This document shows positions 7,929 through 16,058 of a stretch of 64,000 nucleotides of DNA, one piece after another. How positions within the stretch are numbered: the stretch's first letter is position 1; each line of letters begins with the position of its first letter. A program made the translations under genes and the position numbers. Below the pieces are notes generated by a model that was given only the letters and a program-made list of their open reading frames with translations, was not told where the DNA came from and did not search any database. This DNA is from Sedimentisphaerales bacterium (lineage in GTDB: Bacteria > Planctomycetota > Phycisphaerae > Sedimentisphaerales > SG8-4), in NCBI GenBank assembly GCA_016928975.1, contig JAFGJR010000300.1:10720-74719 (forward strand), read 5' to 3'.

Positions 7929-9917
7929 ATGCGGGATTCCGGACGTGCGGTAAGTGTGTGCTGGTGGTTGTGTGCGGGGCTCCTGTTCCTTGCGCTGGGG
8001 CCTGGAAATGCCCCGGCCGAAGAAGATGGGAGCGTTGTCCCCTGGCCGCGCCAGTACAAGATCAAGCCCGAGCAGAAAGACCGTTTGACGGTGGCTGACG
8101 TTGTCGGGCCGGACGGAATCGTGTACCCCAACTGGACGATGTGCGGCGTGCAGGGCGGCATCCCGACGGTCAAGGCCGTGACGAGCATCGAAGACTTTGG
8201 GGCCGTCGCCAATGATGACGTAGACGATGCGAAGGCTCTCCAGGACGCCTGCGACTATGCCGGCCGCACCGGCGGCGCCGTGCGAATCGGCGAGGGGACG
8301 TACCACCTGGATCGGCCCGTGACCGTTCGGCATGATAACGTGCTCATCCGAGGCGAAGGTCCATCGCGGACCCGCCTGATCTTCCGGTATGCGGTCCCGA
8401 AAGAGGGCGTGACGTTCTTCAGTCCCCCGGCCGGCGCACGCGTAGGCAGGGATACGCGGATCGAGTTGCACTGCGTGCCCACCGGTCTGACGAAAATGAC
8501 GCTGATGGTGGGCAATACTGCGATCGGCGCCTGGACCGTCGGCCAGCACTCGGGAAACACATTCAGCTATGCCGTGCACGGACGGGTAATCCCCAGGGAC
8601 GTGCCCGACGGCCAACACACGCTCAGAGGCATCGCGGAATACCGCGACGGCGCCAAGCGAGTCGCGGAGGTCCCCATCATCCTCGACCGGGCGTTCCAGG
8701 ACACGCGATTCGTCCCCGACTCGCGGGCGGCGATCACATTCGCCGGACAAGGAACCGTCGGCGAGAAGCTGGAGCTGGCAAGCGACGGCAAGCGGGGGGA
8801 TACCGAGTTGCACCTGCGGAGCGCTGGAGGCCTGCGAGCGGGCGATGCGATCTTCATCGACGGCCCGGCCACGAGCCGATGGAAGACGCTGACGCGCAAT
8901 GCGTGCCAGTGGGGCATGTACCGCAACTACGAGGCTGTCGTCACCGCGGTCGCCGCCGGATTCGTGACGATCGGTCAGCCGCTGCGGATCGAGTTTCCGG
9001 TGATCGACGGCTCGTCCGTGCAGAAGGTTGTCCCCATCCAACGCTGCGGAGTCGAGGACCTGTACCTGGAACAGACGGAGAATCTCTGGATCACCGGCGT
9101 GCTTTTCTCGCACGGCTGGAACTGCTGGGCTCGCGGCGTGACGGTGAAGAAATGCGGTCGGTTCCCCGTCTACGGCTCGATGGCCAAATGGTGTGAAATC
9201 CGCGACTGCACCTTCGACGACGCATGGTTCAAGGGCGGAGGCGGGACCGCGTACACGGGGTGGGACCACTGCTGGGACTGCCTGATGGAGAATGTCGAGA
9301 CGTTCAAGATGCGGCATGGTCCGCTGTTCCAATGGGCGGCCAGCGGATGCGTCATTCGCAAGAGCGTCTTCCACGAGAGCGACGCCCAGTGGCATGCGGG
9401 CTGGACGAACGAGAACCTGATCGAGCAATGCGTCGTGGAGTCGGTCCGGGGTCACGGCGGCTACGGTTACGGCATGTGGGCGTCGCCGCCGGAGGACACG
9501 GCACACGGGCCGAATGGCCCCCGGAACGTGGTTTACAACTGTGACATCCACTCCCAGAAAGCCGGCGTCTGGATGGGCGGCATGAACGAGAACTGGTTGA
9601 TCCTTCACAACCGCTTCACGGTAGATAGCGGCCCCGGCGTCTTCGCCAAGGCGACCAGCTTCGATCACATCCTCCGGGGAAACGTCTTCATATTGAAAGA
9701 CGGCAAGTCACCGATGATCCAACTGGCCGCGGCGGATTGCATCGGCGTGGAGGCGGTCGGCAACAGCCTCTATGGTGGCAGCGGGCGCTTCCTGTCAGGA
9801 CCAGCCCAGCCGGCCTTGTGCGGAGAGAACCAGGGGTTTGCGCTTTCGCCTGCGTCCCGGCCGCAGCTCCAGGTGCCGTCGATATACGAGTGGCAGCGCC
9901 AGCACCGGGACCGCTGA
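7929..9917 (+). CDS. Secreted pectate-lyase-like right-handed beta-helix protein
   Basis: A 662-residue protein with a signal peptide (VCWWLCAGLLFLALGPGNAPA). From about residue 85 a Pectate_lyase_3-type segment is seen (SIEDFGAVANDDVDDAKALQ, GGAVRIGEGTYHLDRPVTV, NVLIRGEGPSRTRLIF), then an inserted domain, then parallel beta-helix rungs (VEDLYLEQTENLWITGVLFS, WCEIRDCTFDDAWFKGGG, CVIRKSVFHESDAQW). Such folds occur in pectate lyases, polygalacturonases and other polysaccharide lyases; no specific catalytic set can be assigned by eye. The start at 7929 is chosen because TGGAGGA lies nine bases ahead; an in-frame ATG at 7914 lacks one. It precedes the sugar ABC transporter, suggesting a shared substrate. 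Confidence 0.75.
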   Translation: MRDSGRAVSVCWWLCAGLLFLALGPGNAPAEEDGSVVPWPRQYKIKPEQKDRLTVADVVGPDGIVYPNWTMCGVQGGIPTVKAVTSIEDFGAVANDDVDDAKALQDACDYAGRTGGAVRIGEGTYHLDRPVTVRHDNVLIRGEGPSRTRLIFRYAVPKEGVTFFSPPAGARVGRDTRIELHCVPTGLTKMTLMVGNTAIGAWTVGQHSGNTFSYAVHGRVIPRDVPDGQHTLRGIAEYRDGAKRVAEVPIILDRAFQDTRFVPDSRAAITFAGQGTVGEKLELASDGKRGDTELHLRSAGGLRAGDAIFIDGPATSRWKTLTRNACQWGMYRNYEAVVTAVAAGFVTIGQPLRIEFPVIDGSSVQKVVPIQRCGVEDLYLEQTENLWITGVLFSHGWNCWARGVTVKKCGRFPVYGSMAKWCEIRDCTFDDAWFKGGGGTAYTGWDHCWDCLMENVETFKMRHGPLFQWAASGCVIRKSVFHESDAQWHAGWTNENLIEQCVVESVRGHGGYGYGMWASPPEDTAHGPNGPRNVVYNCDIHSQKAGVWMGGMNENWLILHNRFTVDSGPGVFAKATSFDHILRGNVFILKDGKSPMIQLAAADCIGVEAVGNSLYGGSGRFLSGPAQPALCGENQGFALSPASRPQLQVPSIYEWQRQHRDR

Positions 9918-9971
9918 GTGGAATCGGCGCTTCGATCCGTACAACCTCGTGCGCTCCTGCGCGGGTAGACG

Positions 9972-10000
9972 TTGCAGCCGGTGACGAAAACAGGTATCCT
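9972..10000 (+). promoter_or_regulatory. Candidate promoter of the sugar ABC operon
   Basis: TTGCAG, a 17-base spacer and TATCCT, ending 70 bases before the binding-protein start codon. No other structure is seen in the 152-base gap. Confidence 0.4.
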
Positions 10001-10069
10001 GACACCGCCGTCGTGCCAGTGTCCTTCCGGATCGGCCGCACTCAAGGCGATTGGATAGGAGTGCAGACT

Positions 10070-11038
10070 ATGAAAAATGCGCTGTGGATCGTTCTGTTCG
10101 TTGTCGTGGCCGGATTGCTTGTCGCCGTGGGGCTGCTCCGCCGGGGCGGCCAGGCGGCCCACCGAATCGGCGTGATTCCGAAGGAAACGGTATCGATGTA
10201 CTGGGAAGGCGTTCGCCAGGGGGCTCTCAAGGCCGGACAGGAGGAGAAGTATGAGATCCTGTGGAACGGCCCGGAGATCGAGACGGACCGCGAACGGCAG
10301 ATCCAGGTTGTCGAGGACATGATCGTGCAGAAGGTCGACGGCATCGTCCTGGCCCCTACCGACCGCAAAGCCCTCGTGCCGGCCGTGGAGAAGATCAGTA
10401 ACAGGAAGATCCCGTGCGTCATCGTGGATTCCGGCGTGGAGACGGACAAGTACCTCTCCTATATGGCGACCGACAACTACAAGGGGGGCGTCCTGGCGGC
10501 CCAGCGCATCGGCGAGATCCTCGCCGGCAAGGGCAAGATCATCGTCGTCGAGTGGACGCCGAACTCCGCCTCCACCGATGCCCGCCTGCAAGGGTTCCGC
10601 GAGACTCTCGCCAGGGAGTCCCCCGACATTCAGATCGTCGATGCGAAGTACCCCAATCCGCCCACGATGGACAAGGCGCGCGACGTCACCCAGGACATGC
10701 TGACCCGGAATCCCGATATCGACGGGCTGTTTGCCTGCAACGCGACGACCGCCGGCGGGGCGCTGACCGCCCTGCAGGGGCTCCAGCAAGGGGCAAAGAA
10801 GATCAAGATGGTCGGATTCGACGCCTGGCCGATGGTCGTGGACGGACTGGCCAAGGGCGACCTCGACAGCCTCATCATCCAGAATCCCTACAAGATGGGC
10901 TATGAGGGGGTCAAGGCGATCGTTCGTCACCTCCGGGGCGAGGCGGTGCCCAAGGAAGTGGACACCGGCGTGGAGCTGGTGACGCAGGACCGTCTGAGCG
11001 ATCCGAGGATCAAAGAGCTGCTCGATTCACAGATATGA
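10070..11038 (+). CDS. Sugar ABC transporter substrate-binding protein (RbsB-like, Peripla_BP_4)
   Basis: A 322-residue periplasmic binding protein. A hydrophobic N-terminal helix (LWIVLFVVVAGLLVAVGLL) is followed by the type-I periplasmic-binding fold: IGVIPKETVSMYWEGVRQGA, VQKVDGIVLAPTDRKAL, MATDNYKGGVLAAQRIGE and GLFACNATTAGGALTAL. No lipobox cysteine is present, so it is either cleaved or held by the signal anchor. The family binds ribose, galactose, xylose or related sugars; the ligand cannot be read from sequence. GGATAGGAG lies ahead of the ATG. Its stop overlaps the ATPase start (ATGA), so the three transporter genes form one operon. Confidence 0.9.
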   Translation: MKNALWIVLFVVVAGLLVAVGLLRRGGQAAHRIGVIPKETVSMYWEGVRQGALKAGQEEKYEILWNGPEIETDRERQIQVVEDMIVQKVDGIVLAPTDRKALVPAVEKISNRKIPCVIVDSGVETDKYLSYMATDNYKGGVLAAQRIGEILAGKGKIIVVEWTPNSASTDARLQGFRETLARESPDIQIVDAKYPNPPTMDKARDVTQDMLTRNPDIDGLFACNATTAGGALTALQGLQQGAKKIKMVGFDAWPMVVDGLAKGDLDSLIIQNPYKMGYEGVKAIVRHLRGEAVPKEVDTGVELVTQDRLSDPRIKELLDSQI

Positions 11039-12561
11039 GCGAGGCGAAGCCAGAGAAGTCGCGCCGGGGCGAGACTGCACTGCGCATGACGGGGATTTCC
11101 AAGCGGTTTGGCCCCGTCCAGGCGCTTCGCAACGTCAGCCTGGCCGTTCGACCGGGCACGGTGCACGCGCTGGTCGGCGAGAACGGCGCGGGCAAGTCCA
11201 CGCTGATGAAGATCCTCGCCGGGGTGTATCAGCCGGACATGGGCGACATCGAGATCTACGGCCAAAGGAGGACCTTCGTCAATCCCGCCGAAGCGATTGA
11301 GGCGGGCGTCTCGATGATCTACCAGGAGCTGGATCTGGCGGAGCATCTGACGGTGGCGGAGAACATCTTCCTCGGCGCCGAGCCCGCCGGTCCCCTGCCG
11401 TTTACGGTCAGTCACCGGCAAATGATCGCTCGGGCGCGCGAGCTTGCCGGACGCTTCCACTTTGACATCGATCCCGCGGCTAAGGTCGAGGATCTGCCGA
11501 CCGGCGACTGCCAGATCATCGAGATCCTCAAAGCCCTGCGGCGCAACGCCTCGATCCTCGTTATGGACGAGCCGACCTCCTCGCTGTCCGAGCGCGAGGC
11601 GAAACGGCTCTTCGAAGTCGTCCGCCGGCTCCGCAGCGAGGGACTCTCGATCATCTACATCTCTCACCGCCTCGAAGAGATCATCCACCTGGCGGACGAG
11701 GTCAGCGTCCTTCGTGACGGCGAGCTCGTGCACTCCTCGCCGATGACGAGCCTGGACATTCCCGGAATCGTCCACCACATGGTCGGCCGGGAGCTGACGG
11801 ATTTCTTCCCGCCTCGAAGCGCCACGATAGGCGAGGTCCTCGTTCAAGTCGTGGATCTGTCCTCCGAGGCGGGCATCCGCGGCATCGATTTCGAAATCCG
11901 GCGAGGTGAGATTGCCGGCATGGCCGGCCTCGTTGGCGCCGGCAGGACCGAGGTCGCCCGGGCCATCTTCGGCGTCGACAGAAGAGCAGCCGGCCGGATC
12001 ATTCTGGGCGGCCGGGAGTTGCGCATCGACTCGCCGGGCGAGGCGATCGCCAGCGGCATCGCCCTGCTTACAGAGGACCGCAAGCGCACCGGACTGTGCC
12101 TGGAGCTGCCCTGCAGTTGGAATGTCACGCTGCCGAGCCTCGATCAGATCGGTTTCAGGCCGTTCATCAAACCGGCCCGGGAAATCCAGATCGCCGCTGA
12201 AGTGGGCTCGCGCATCGCGGTCAAGTGGTCTTCGCCGCAGGCGCCCGCCAGCTCGCTGTCCGGCGGCAACCAGCAGAAGCTGCTCATCGCACGCTGGCTC
12301 CTGGCCAACTCGCAATTCATGATCTTCGACGAGCCCACGCGCGGCATCGACGTCGGGGCCAAGGCCGAGGTCTACACCCTGCTCAACCGGCTCGCCGAGC
12401 AGGGAAAGGCGATTCTGTTCATCTCGTCGGAGCTGCCGGAGCTGTTCGGAATCGCCGACCGGATTCTCGTGATGCGCCGAGGAAAGCTGGTTGGCGATCT
12501 CGTGACGAAGGAGACGACGCCTGAACGGGTCATGCACTTGGCGGCCGTGGAGGAATGCTGA
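11035..12561 (+). CDS. Sugar ABC transporter ATP-binding protein, double ATPase (RbsA/MglA/XylG-like)
   Basis: A 508-residue protein with two ABC domains. Domain one has a canonical Walker A (GENGAGKSTLMK) and Walker B (ILVMDEPTSSL), but its signature is the altered LPTGDCQ rather than LSGGQ, as is common in RbsA-type first domains. Domain two has the degenerate Walker A typical of the family (GLVGAGRTEVAR) with a full signature (LSGGNQQKLLIARWLL) and IFDEPTRGIDVGAK. It powers import with the permease that starts directly after its stop codon, and overlaps the binding-protein gene by four bases. Confidence 0.95.
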   Translation: MSEAKPEKSRRGETALRMTGISKRFGPVQALRNVSLAVRPGTVHALVGENGAGKSTLMKILAGVYQPDMGDIEIYGQRRTFVNPAEAIEAGVSMIYQELDLAEHLTVAENIFLGAEPAGPLPFTVSHRQMIARARELAGRFHFDIDPAAKVEDLPTGDCQIIEILKALRRNASILVMDEPTSSLSEREAKRLFEVVRRLRSEGLSIIYISHRLEEIIHLADEVSVLRDGELVHSSPMTSLDIPGIVHHMVGRELTDFFPPRSATIGEVLVQVVDLSSEAGIRGIDFEIRRGEIAGMAGLVGAGRTEVARAIFGVDRRAAGRIILGGRELRIDSPGEAIASGIALLTEDRKRTGLCLELPCSWNVTLPSLDQIGFRPFIKPAREIQIAAEVGSRIAVKWSSPQAPASSLSGGNQQKLLIARWLLANSQFMIFDEPTRGIDVGAKAEVYTLLNRLAEQGKAILFISSELPELFGIADRILVMRRGKLVGDLVTKETTPERVMHLAAVEEC

Positions 12562-13515
12562 ATGAGCAAATTCGCCCGACAACTGCTGCCCTTCGCCACC
12601 CTGATCCTGCTGATCGCCACGCTGTCGGCTCTCAAGCCGGATACGTTCCTGACGGCGGAGAACACGTTCAACGTCCTGAGCCGTTCCAGCGTCAACGGCA
12701 TCATCGCAATGGGCATGACGGCCGTCATCATCTCCGGCGGGATCGATCTGTCCGTCGGCTCGATGATGGCCTTGTGCGGGATGGTCGCAGGCATGGTCAT
12801 GACCAGGGATGGCGCCATCGTTCCCACGACCGGCTTGATGTGGCTCGGCACTCTGGCCGGTCTGGTCGCGGGGCTGCTTTGCGGCCTGCTCAACGGCGGC
12901 CTGATCACCAAGCTCAATCTCCCGCCGTTCATCGTCACGCTCGGCACGATGAGCGCCTTTCGCGGCCTGTCCTACATGATGCACCACAACGCGATGTATG
13001 ACGTGCCAAGCTACACGTTCCTCGGCCAGAGCAGCATTGCCGCCGTCCCGGTCAGCGTGTTGATCTTCGCCCTGATTGTCGTGATCGCGTTCTTTGTCCT
13101 GCGATACACGCCTCTGGGTCGCTACACCTACGCCATCGGCTCGAACCGCCAGGCGGCCTACCACGCGGGTGTGAACGTGGATCGCAACCTGCTGGCGATC
13201 TACGCCCTCACCGGCTTGTCCGTGGGCCTGGCCGCGATGATCGCCACCAGCCGGACCGTCTCCGCGCAGCCGACCGCCGGCATCAGCCTGGAGCTTGACA
13301 TCATTGCCGCCGTCGTCATCGGAGGCGCCAGCCTCTCCGGGGGCCGGGGCACCGTCATCGGCACGATCATCGGGACGCTGCTCATCAGCTTCCTTCGCAA
13401 CGGCCTGACCCTGCTGGGGATCTCCACGAACCTCCAGCTCGTCGTCCTCGGCGCCATCATCATCGGCGCCGTGGCCCTCGACCAGATGGCCCGCGCCAAG
13501 GCCGAGGCGGCGTGA
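12562..13515 (+). CDS. Sugar ABC transporter permease (RbsC-like)
   Basis: A 317-residue inner-membrane protein with eight to ten hydrophobic segments and the BPD_transp_2 hallmarks: GMTAVIISGGIDLSVGSMMA, LNLPPFIVTLGTM, YAIGSNRQAAYHAGVNVDR and VVIGGASLSGGRGTV. It starts immediately at the end of the ATPase gene. RbsC-type transporters work as homodimers with one double ATPase and one binding protein, so this operon is complete. Five bases separate its stop from that of the convergent propeller gene, with no hairpin terminator between. Confidence 0.94.
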   Translation: MSKFARQLLPFATLILLIATLSALKPDTFLTAENTFNVLSRSSVNGIIAMGMTAVIISGGIDLSVGSMMALCGMVAGMVMTRDGAIVPTTGLMWLGTLAGLVAGLLCGLLNGGLITKLNLPPFIVTLGTMSAFRGLSYMMHHNAMYDVPSYTFLGQSSIAAVPVSVLIFALIVVIAFFVLRYTPLGRYTYAIGSNRQAAYHAGVNVDRNLLAIYALTGLSVGLAAMIATSRTVSAQPTAGISLELDIIAAVVIGGASLSGGRGTVIGTIIGTLLISFLRNGLTLLGISTNLQLVVLGAIIIGAVALDQMARAKAEAA

Positions 13516-13520
13516 GGGAT

Positions 13521-15848
13521 CTACGGGCTTACCTTGAAGATGTGAATGCAGTCGTCGTCGGCGCAGCCCACGTACAGGTGCTTGTAGGTGGCGTGGTTGT
13601 CCACGAGGAACACGCTTCGCGGCCCGGCCAGCGCATCCACCGTCCCATCCGGCAGACCCACCTCCTGATCCACGAGCGTCAAGGCCCCTGTGCTGGCGTC
13701 GCGTTTGAACGCCGCGACGGTGTTCGAGTTCTGGTATGGAACGAAGAGGTATGTTCCCTTGCTGTCAAACGTCATGTTGACCCCGCAGCCGGCGAAGGCG
13801 GGATAGCTACTACTGAATGTCAGCTCTCCGGTCTTGAGATCGCGCGTGAAGCAGGCCACACAGGATTCAGCCATTGCGGCGACGTACACGTGCTTGCCGT
13901 CTTTGGGAATGGCAATGCAAAGAGGACCGTTCATGCACCGCACGCCCTCCACGCTGTTCCTCTCGGAACTCTTGTAGCTCAACGCACCGGTGCTTGTATT
14001 CCTGGAGAAGACAACGGCCGCGTCGCTTCGCATGGCCGTGACGTACAGGAACTTCCCGGAGGTGTCGTCGGGTGAGAAACAAAGATTGCTGGGACCATCC
14101 AGTTGCTGCACGCTGTCCTTCCCGTTGACCACGGATCCTCTGAAGATCAGGCTGCCGTCCGTCTTCACTTCAAACCAGACGACACTGTTGGACTGTTCAG
14201 CGGTAACGTACAGAAACCTCTTGGTGCCTGGCGACACGATCATGGCGCTGGGCCTGACCATGTTGACGATTCCGGCGCTGTTGTTGCGGTATGTTCCTTT
14301 CCATGTTAGGCGGCCGTGATCCGACGTCTTGCGGCTGAAGTGGACCACCGCGTTGTACTTTCGTGAGCATGCGTAGACGTTCGAGTTGTCCGGCGCGAGG
14401 ACCTGCGAAACGTCCGACAGGCAGTCGGGGGGCTGCCAGTCGCCGTACTCCCCGAAGGTCTGGAGATGCGTCAGGGTCCCGTACACGGTGTTTCTCTCGA
14501 AACACGTGACGACGTTGTCGTGAAACGCGGCGGGAACGTAGAGATTCTTGCCGTCGGGCGGCGCGCCGATCTTCTCGCCGTTTCGCAGTCCCTGGTACTG
14601 TCCCGTGTCGCCGAACCTGGGCGAGCCGTAGGCGACGATCTCTTTTCCGGCACTGCGCAGTGTGAAGCAGTGCAGGGCATCGTCCCCGGTCGCTACGTAC
14701 GCGTTCTTTCCATCCTTTCCGTCCGGCACGACAACCACCTGATGGGGCCAGACGAAATGCTGCTGTCCGTCCTCCCCCTGACGGACCTGGTCCGCCAGAG
14801 TGAGTCCACCTGTCGCGACCTCGCGTGCATATACCAACAGCGAGGAGCTCTCCAGGGCGGTCGCATAGAGTCGCTTTCCGTCGCCAGAAAGCGCCAGGTA
14901 CTCACAGCCCAGAAGATTGGGGTCGTTGTGGCTCTCAAGCACCGTCCACACCCACGGCGTCTTGACGGTGCGCTCCAGGACGACAATCCCGAAGCTGCGA
15001 CAGGCGATGTAGGCGTTCGGGCCTTTGTTCGGCCGGGTGGCAAAACCGATCCACGACGGTGAGAGCAGGCCGGTCAGACCGTCGGTACGGTTTGGCCACG
15101 CCCTGTCCAGAGTCAGGTCGCCGGTACTCTTGTTCCTGTTGAAGATGAACAGTGTGTTGCTCGACTGGGCGGTCACGAACACCTGATCGTCGTCCGGCGC
15201 CACGGCGACAAACCGGGGACCGCTGAAATTGCGCAGCCCTCCCTCATTGTTGCGAAGCACCTTCTTCGGGATCAGCTTGCCATCCGACTGGACCGAGAAC
15301 ACCCACAGCGTATTGTTGCCATACCCGGTGACGTACAGGTTCTTCTGGTCGTGCGACAGGGCGACTCCGAAACAGCCCTGCACGTTCCATTCGGCAGCGT
15401 CTCCGCTCCATACCTGTCCGGATACGGCGGTGAGCTTCTCGCTGGCAGAGTTCCAGGTGAACACGGAAACGGTGTTGTCCGCCGCGCTGGCTACATACAG
15501 GTACTTGCCATTGCTTGAGATCGTGATTCCATTCGGCTCCTGAAGCCCGTCCACGCGCTCCGGGTCGTGCCGGAGGGCGTACTTGTGCGTCAGACCTCCC
15601 CTTGTGTCGCGTTTTAGAGCGATCAGGGCTCCGCCGCGCCACTGGGAGGTCACGAAGACGTACGCGTACGGCGAAGCAGGGCTGACCGCCACGTGCCAGG
15701 GATTTTCGATATCGCCGTCGAAGACCGGATCCTTCCATGAAGCCAGCACATCCGCTCGCAGCACGCCGGGCGCTGACAGAACACCGAATCCCACGACAAC
15801 CAGAACAGCCAGAAACCCCGTGGATGACGTGATACCGCGCTTGCACAT
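13521..15848 (-). CDS. Secreted lactonase-like beta-propeller protein
   Basis: A 775-residue exported protein with signal peptide GFLAVLVVVGFGVLSAPGVLRA. The mature part is built of repeated blades of the form GKYLYVASAADNTVSVF, KNLYVTGYGNNTLWVF and GKHVYVAAMAESCVACF, each with DGKxLYV and a terminal V-x-F. This is the 6-phosphogluconolactonase/lactonase-type seven-bladed fold, here long enough for two propellers. Whether it is an enzyme or a binding scaffold is not visible. The GH3 lipoprotein gene lies 210 bases upstream on the same strand; the spacer shows no strong promoter or hairpin. Confidence 0.75.
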   Translation of the reverse strand: MCKRGITSSTGFLAVLVVVGFGVLSAPGVLRADVLASWKDPVFDGDIENPWHVAVSPASPYAYVFVTSQWRGGALIALKRDTRGGLTHKYALRHDPERVDGLQEPNGITISSNGKYLYVASAADNTVSVFTWNSASEKLTAVSGQVWSGDAAEWNVQGCFGVALSHDQKNLYVTGYGNNTLWVFSVQSDGKLIPKKVLRNNEGGLRNFSGPRFVAVAPDDDQVFVTAQSSNTLFIFNRNKSTGDLTLDRAWPNRTDGLTGLLSPSWIGFATRPNKGPNAYIACRSFGIVVLERTVKTPWVWTVLESHNDPNLLGCEYLALSGDGKRLYATALESSSLLVYAREVATGGLTLADQVRQGEDGQQHFVWPHQVVVVPDGKDGKNAYVATGDDALHCFTLRSAGKEIVAYGSPRFGDTGQYQGLRNGEKIGAPPDGKNLYVPAAFHDNVVTCFERNTVYGTLTHLQTFGEYGDWQPPDCLSDVSQVLAPDNSNVYACSRKYNAVVHFSRKTSDHGRLTWKGTYRNNSAGIVNMVRPSAMIVSPGTKRFLYVTAEQSNSVVWFEVKTDGSLIFRGSVVNGKDSVQQLDGPSNLCFSPDDTSGKFLYVTAMRSDAAVVFSRNTSTGALSYKSSERNSVEGVRCMNGPLCIAIPKDGKHVYVAAMAESCVACFTRDLKTGELTFSSSYPAFAGCGVNMTFDSKGTYLFVPYQNSNTVAAFKRDASTGALTLVDQEVGLPDGTVDALAGPRSVFLVDNHATYKHLYVGCADDDCIHIFKVSP

Positions 15849-16058
15849 GGCTCTCTCCTCGCAAAACGACTTTCGGCAGACACGTTTCGTCTTTCACCGT
15901 GCCAACCTGTTGTACTCCGTTTCCTGTTGCTCCAGCGTGCAGTTCAGTATGGCGGAAAGGGCCGCAGAATGCAAGGGAAAATGCGCAGACCCACAGGGTT
16001 GCGCGCCCAGAAGTGCGGCACACAGCGGCTATCCATACTCCAGAGCCTGCTGGTTCGG

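Noticed and set aside
7791..9668. 625-residue open frame on the minus strand
   Set aside because: Antisense to the pectate-lyase-like gene; its composition (Arg, Ala, His, Asp-rich) is that of reverse-strand reading.
10927..13164. 745-residue open frame on the minus strand
   Set aside because: Lies wholly antisense to the ABC ATPase and permease genes, which carry complete family motifs.
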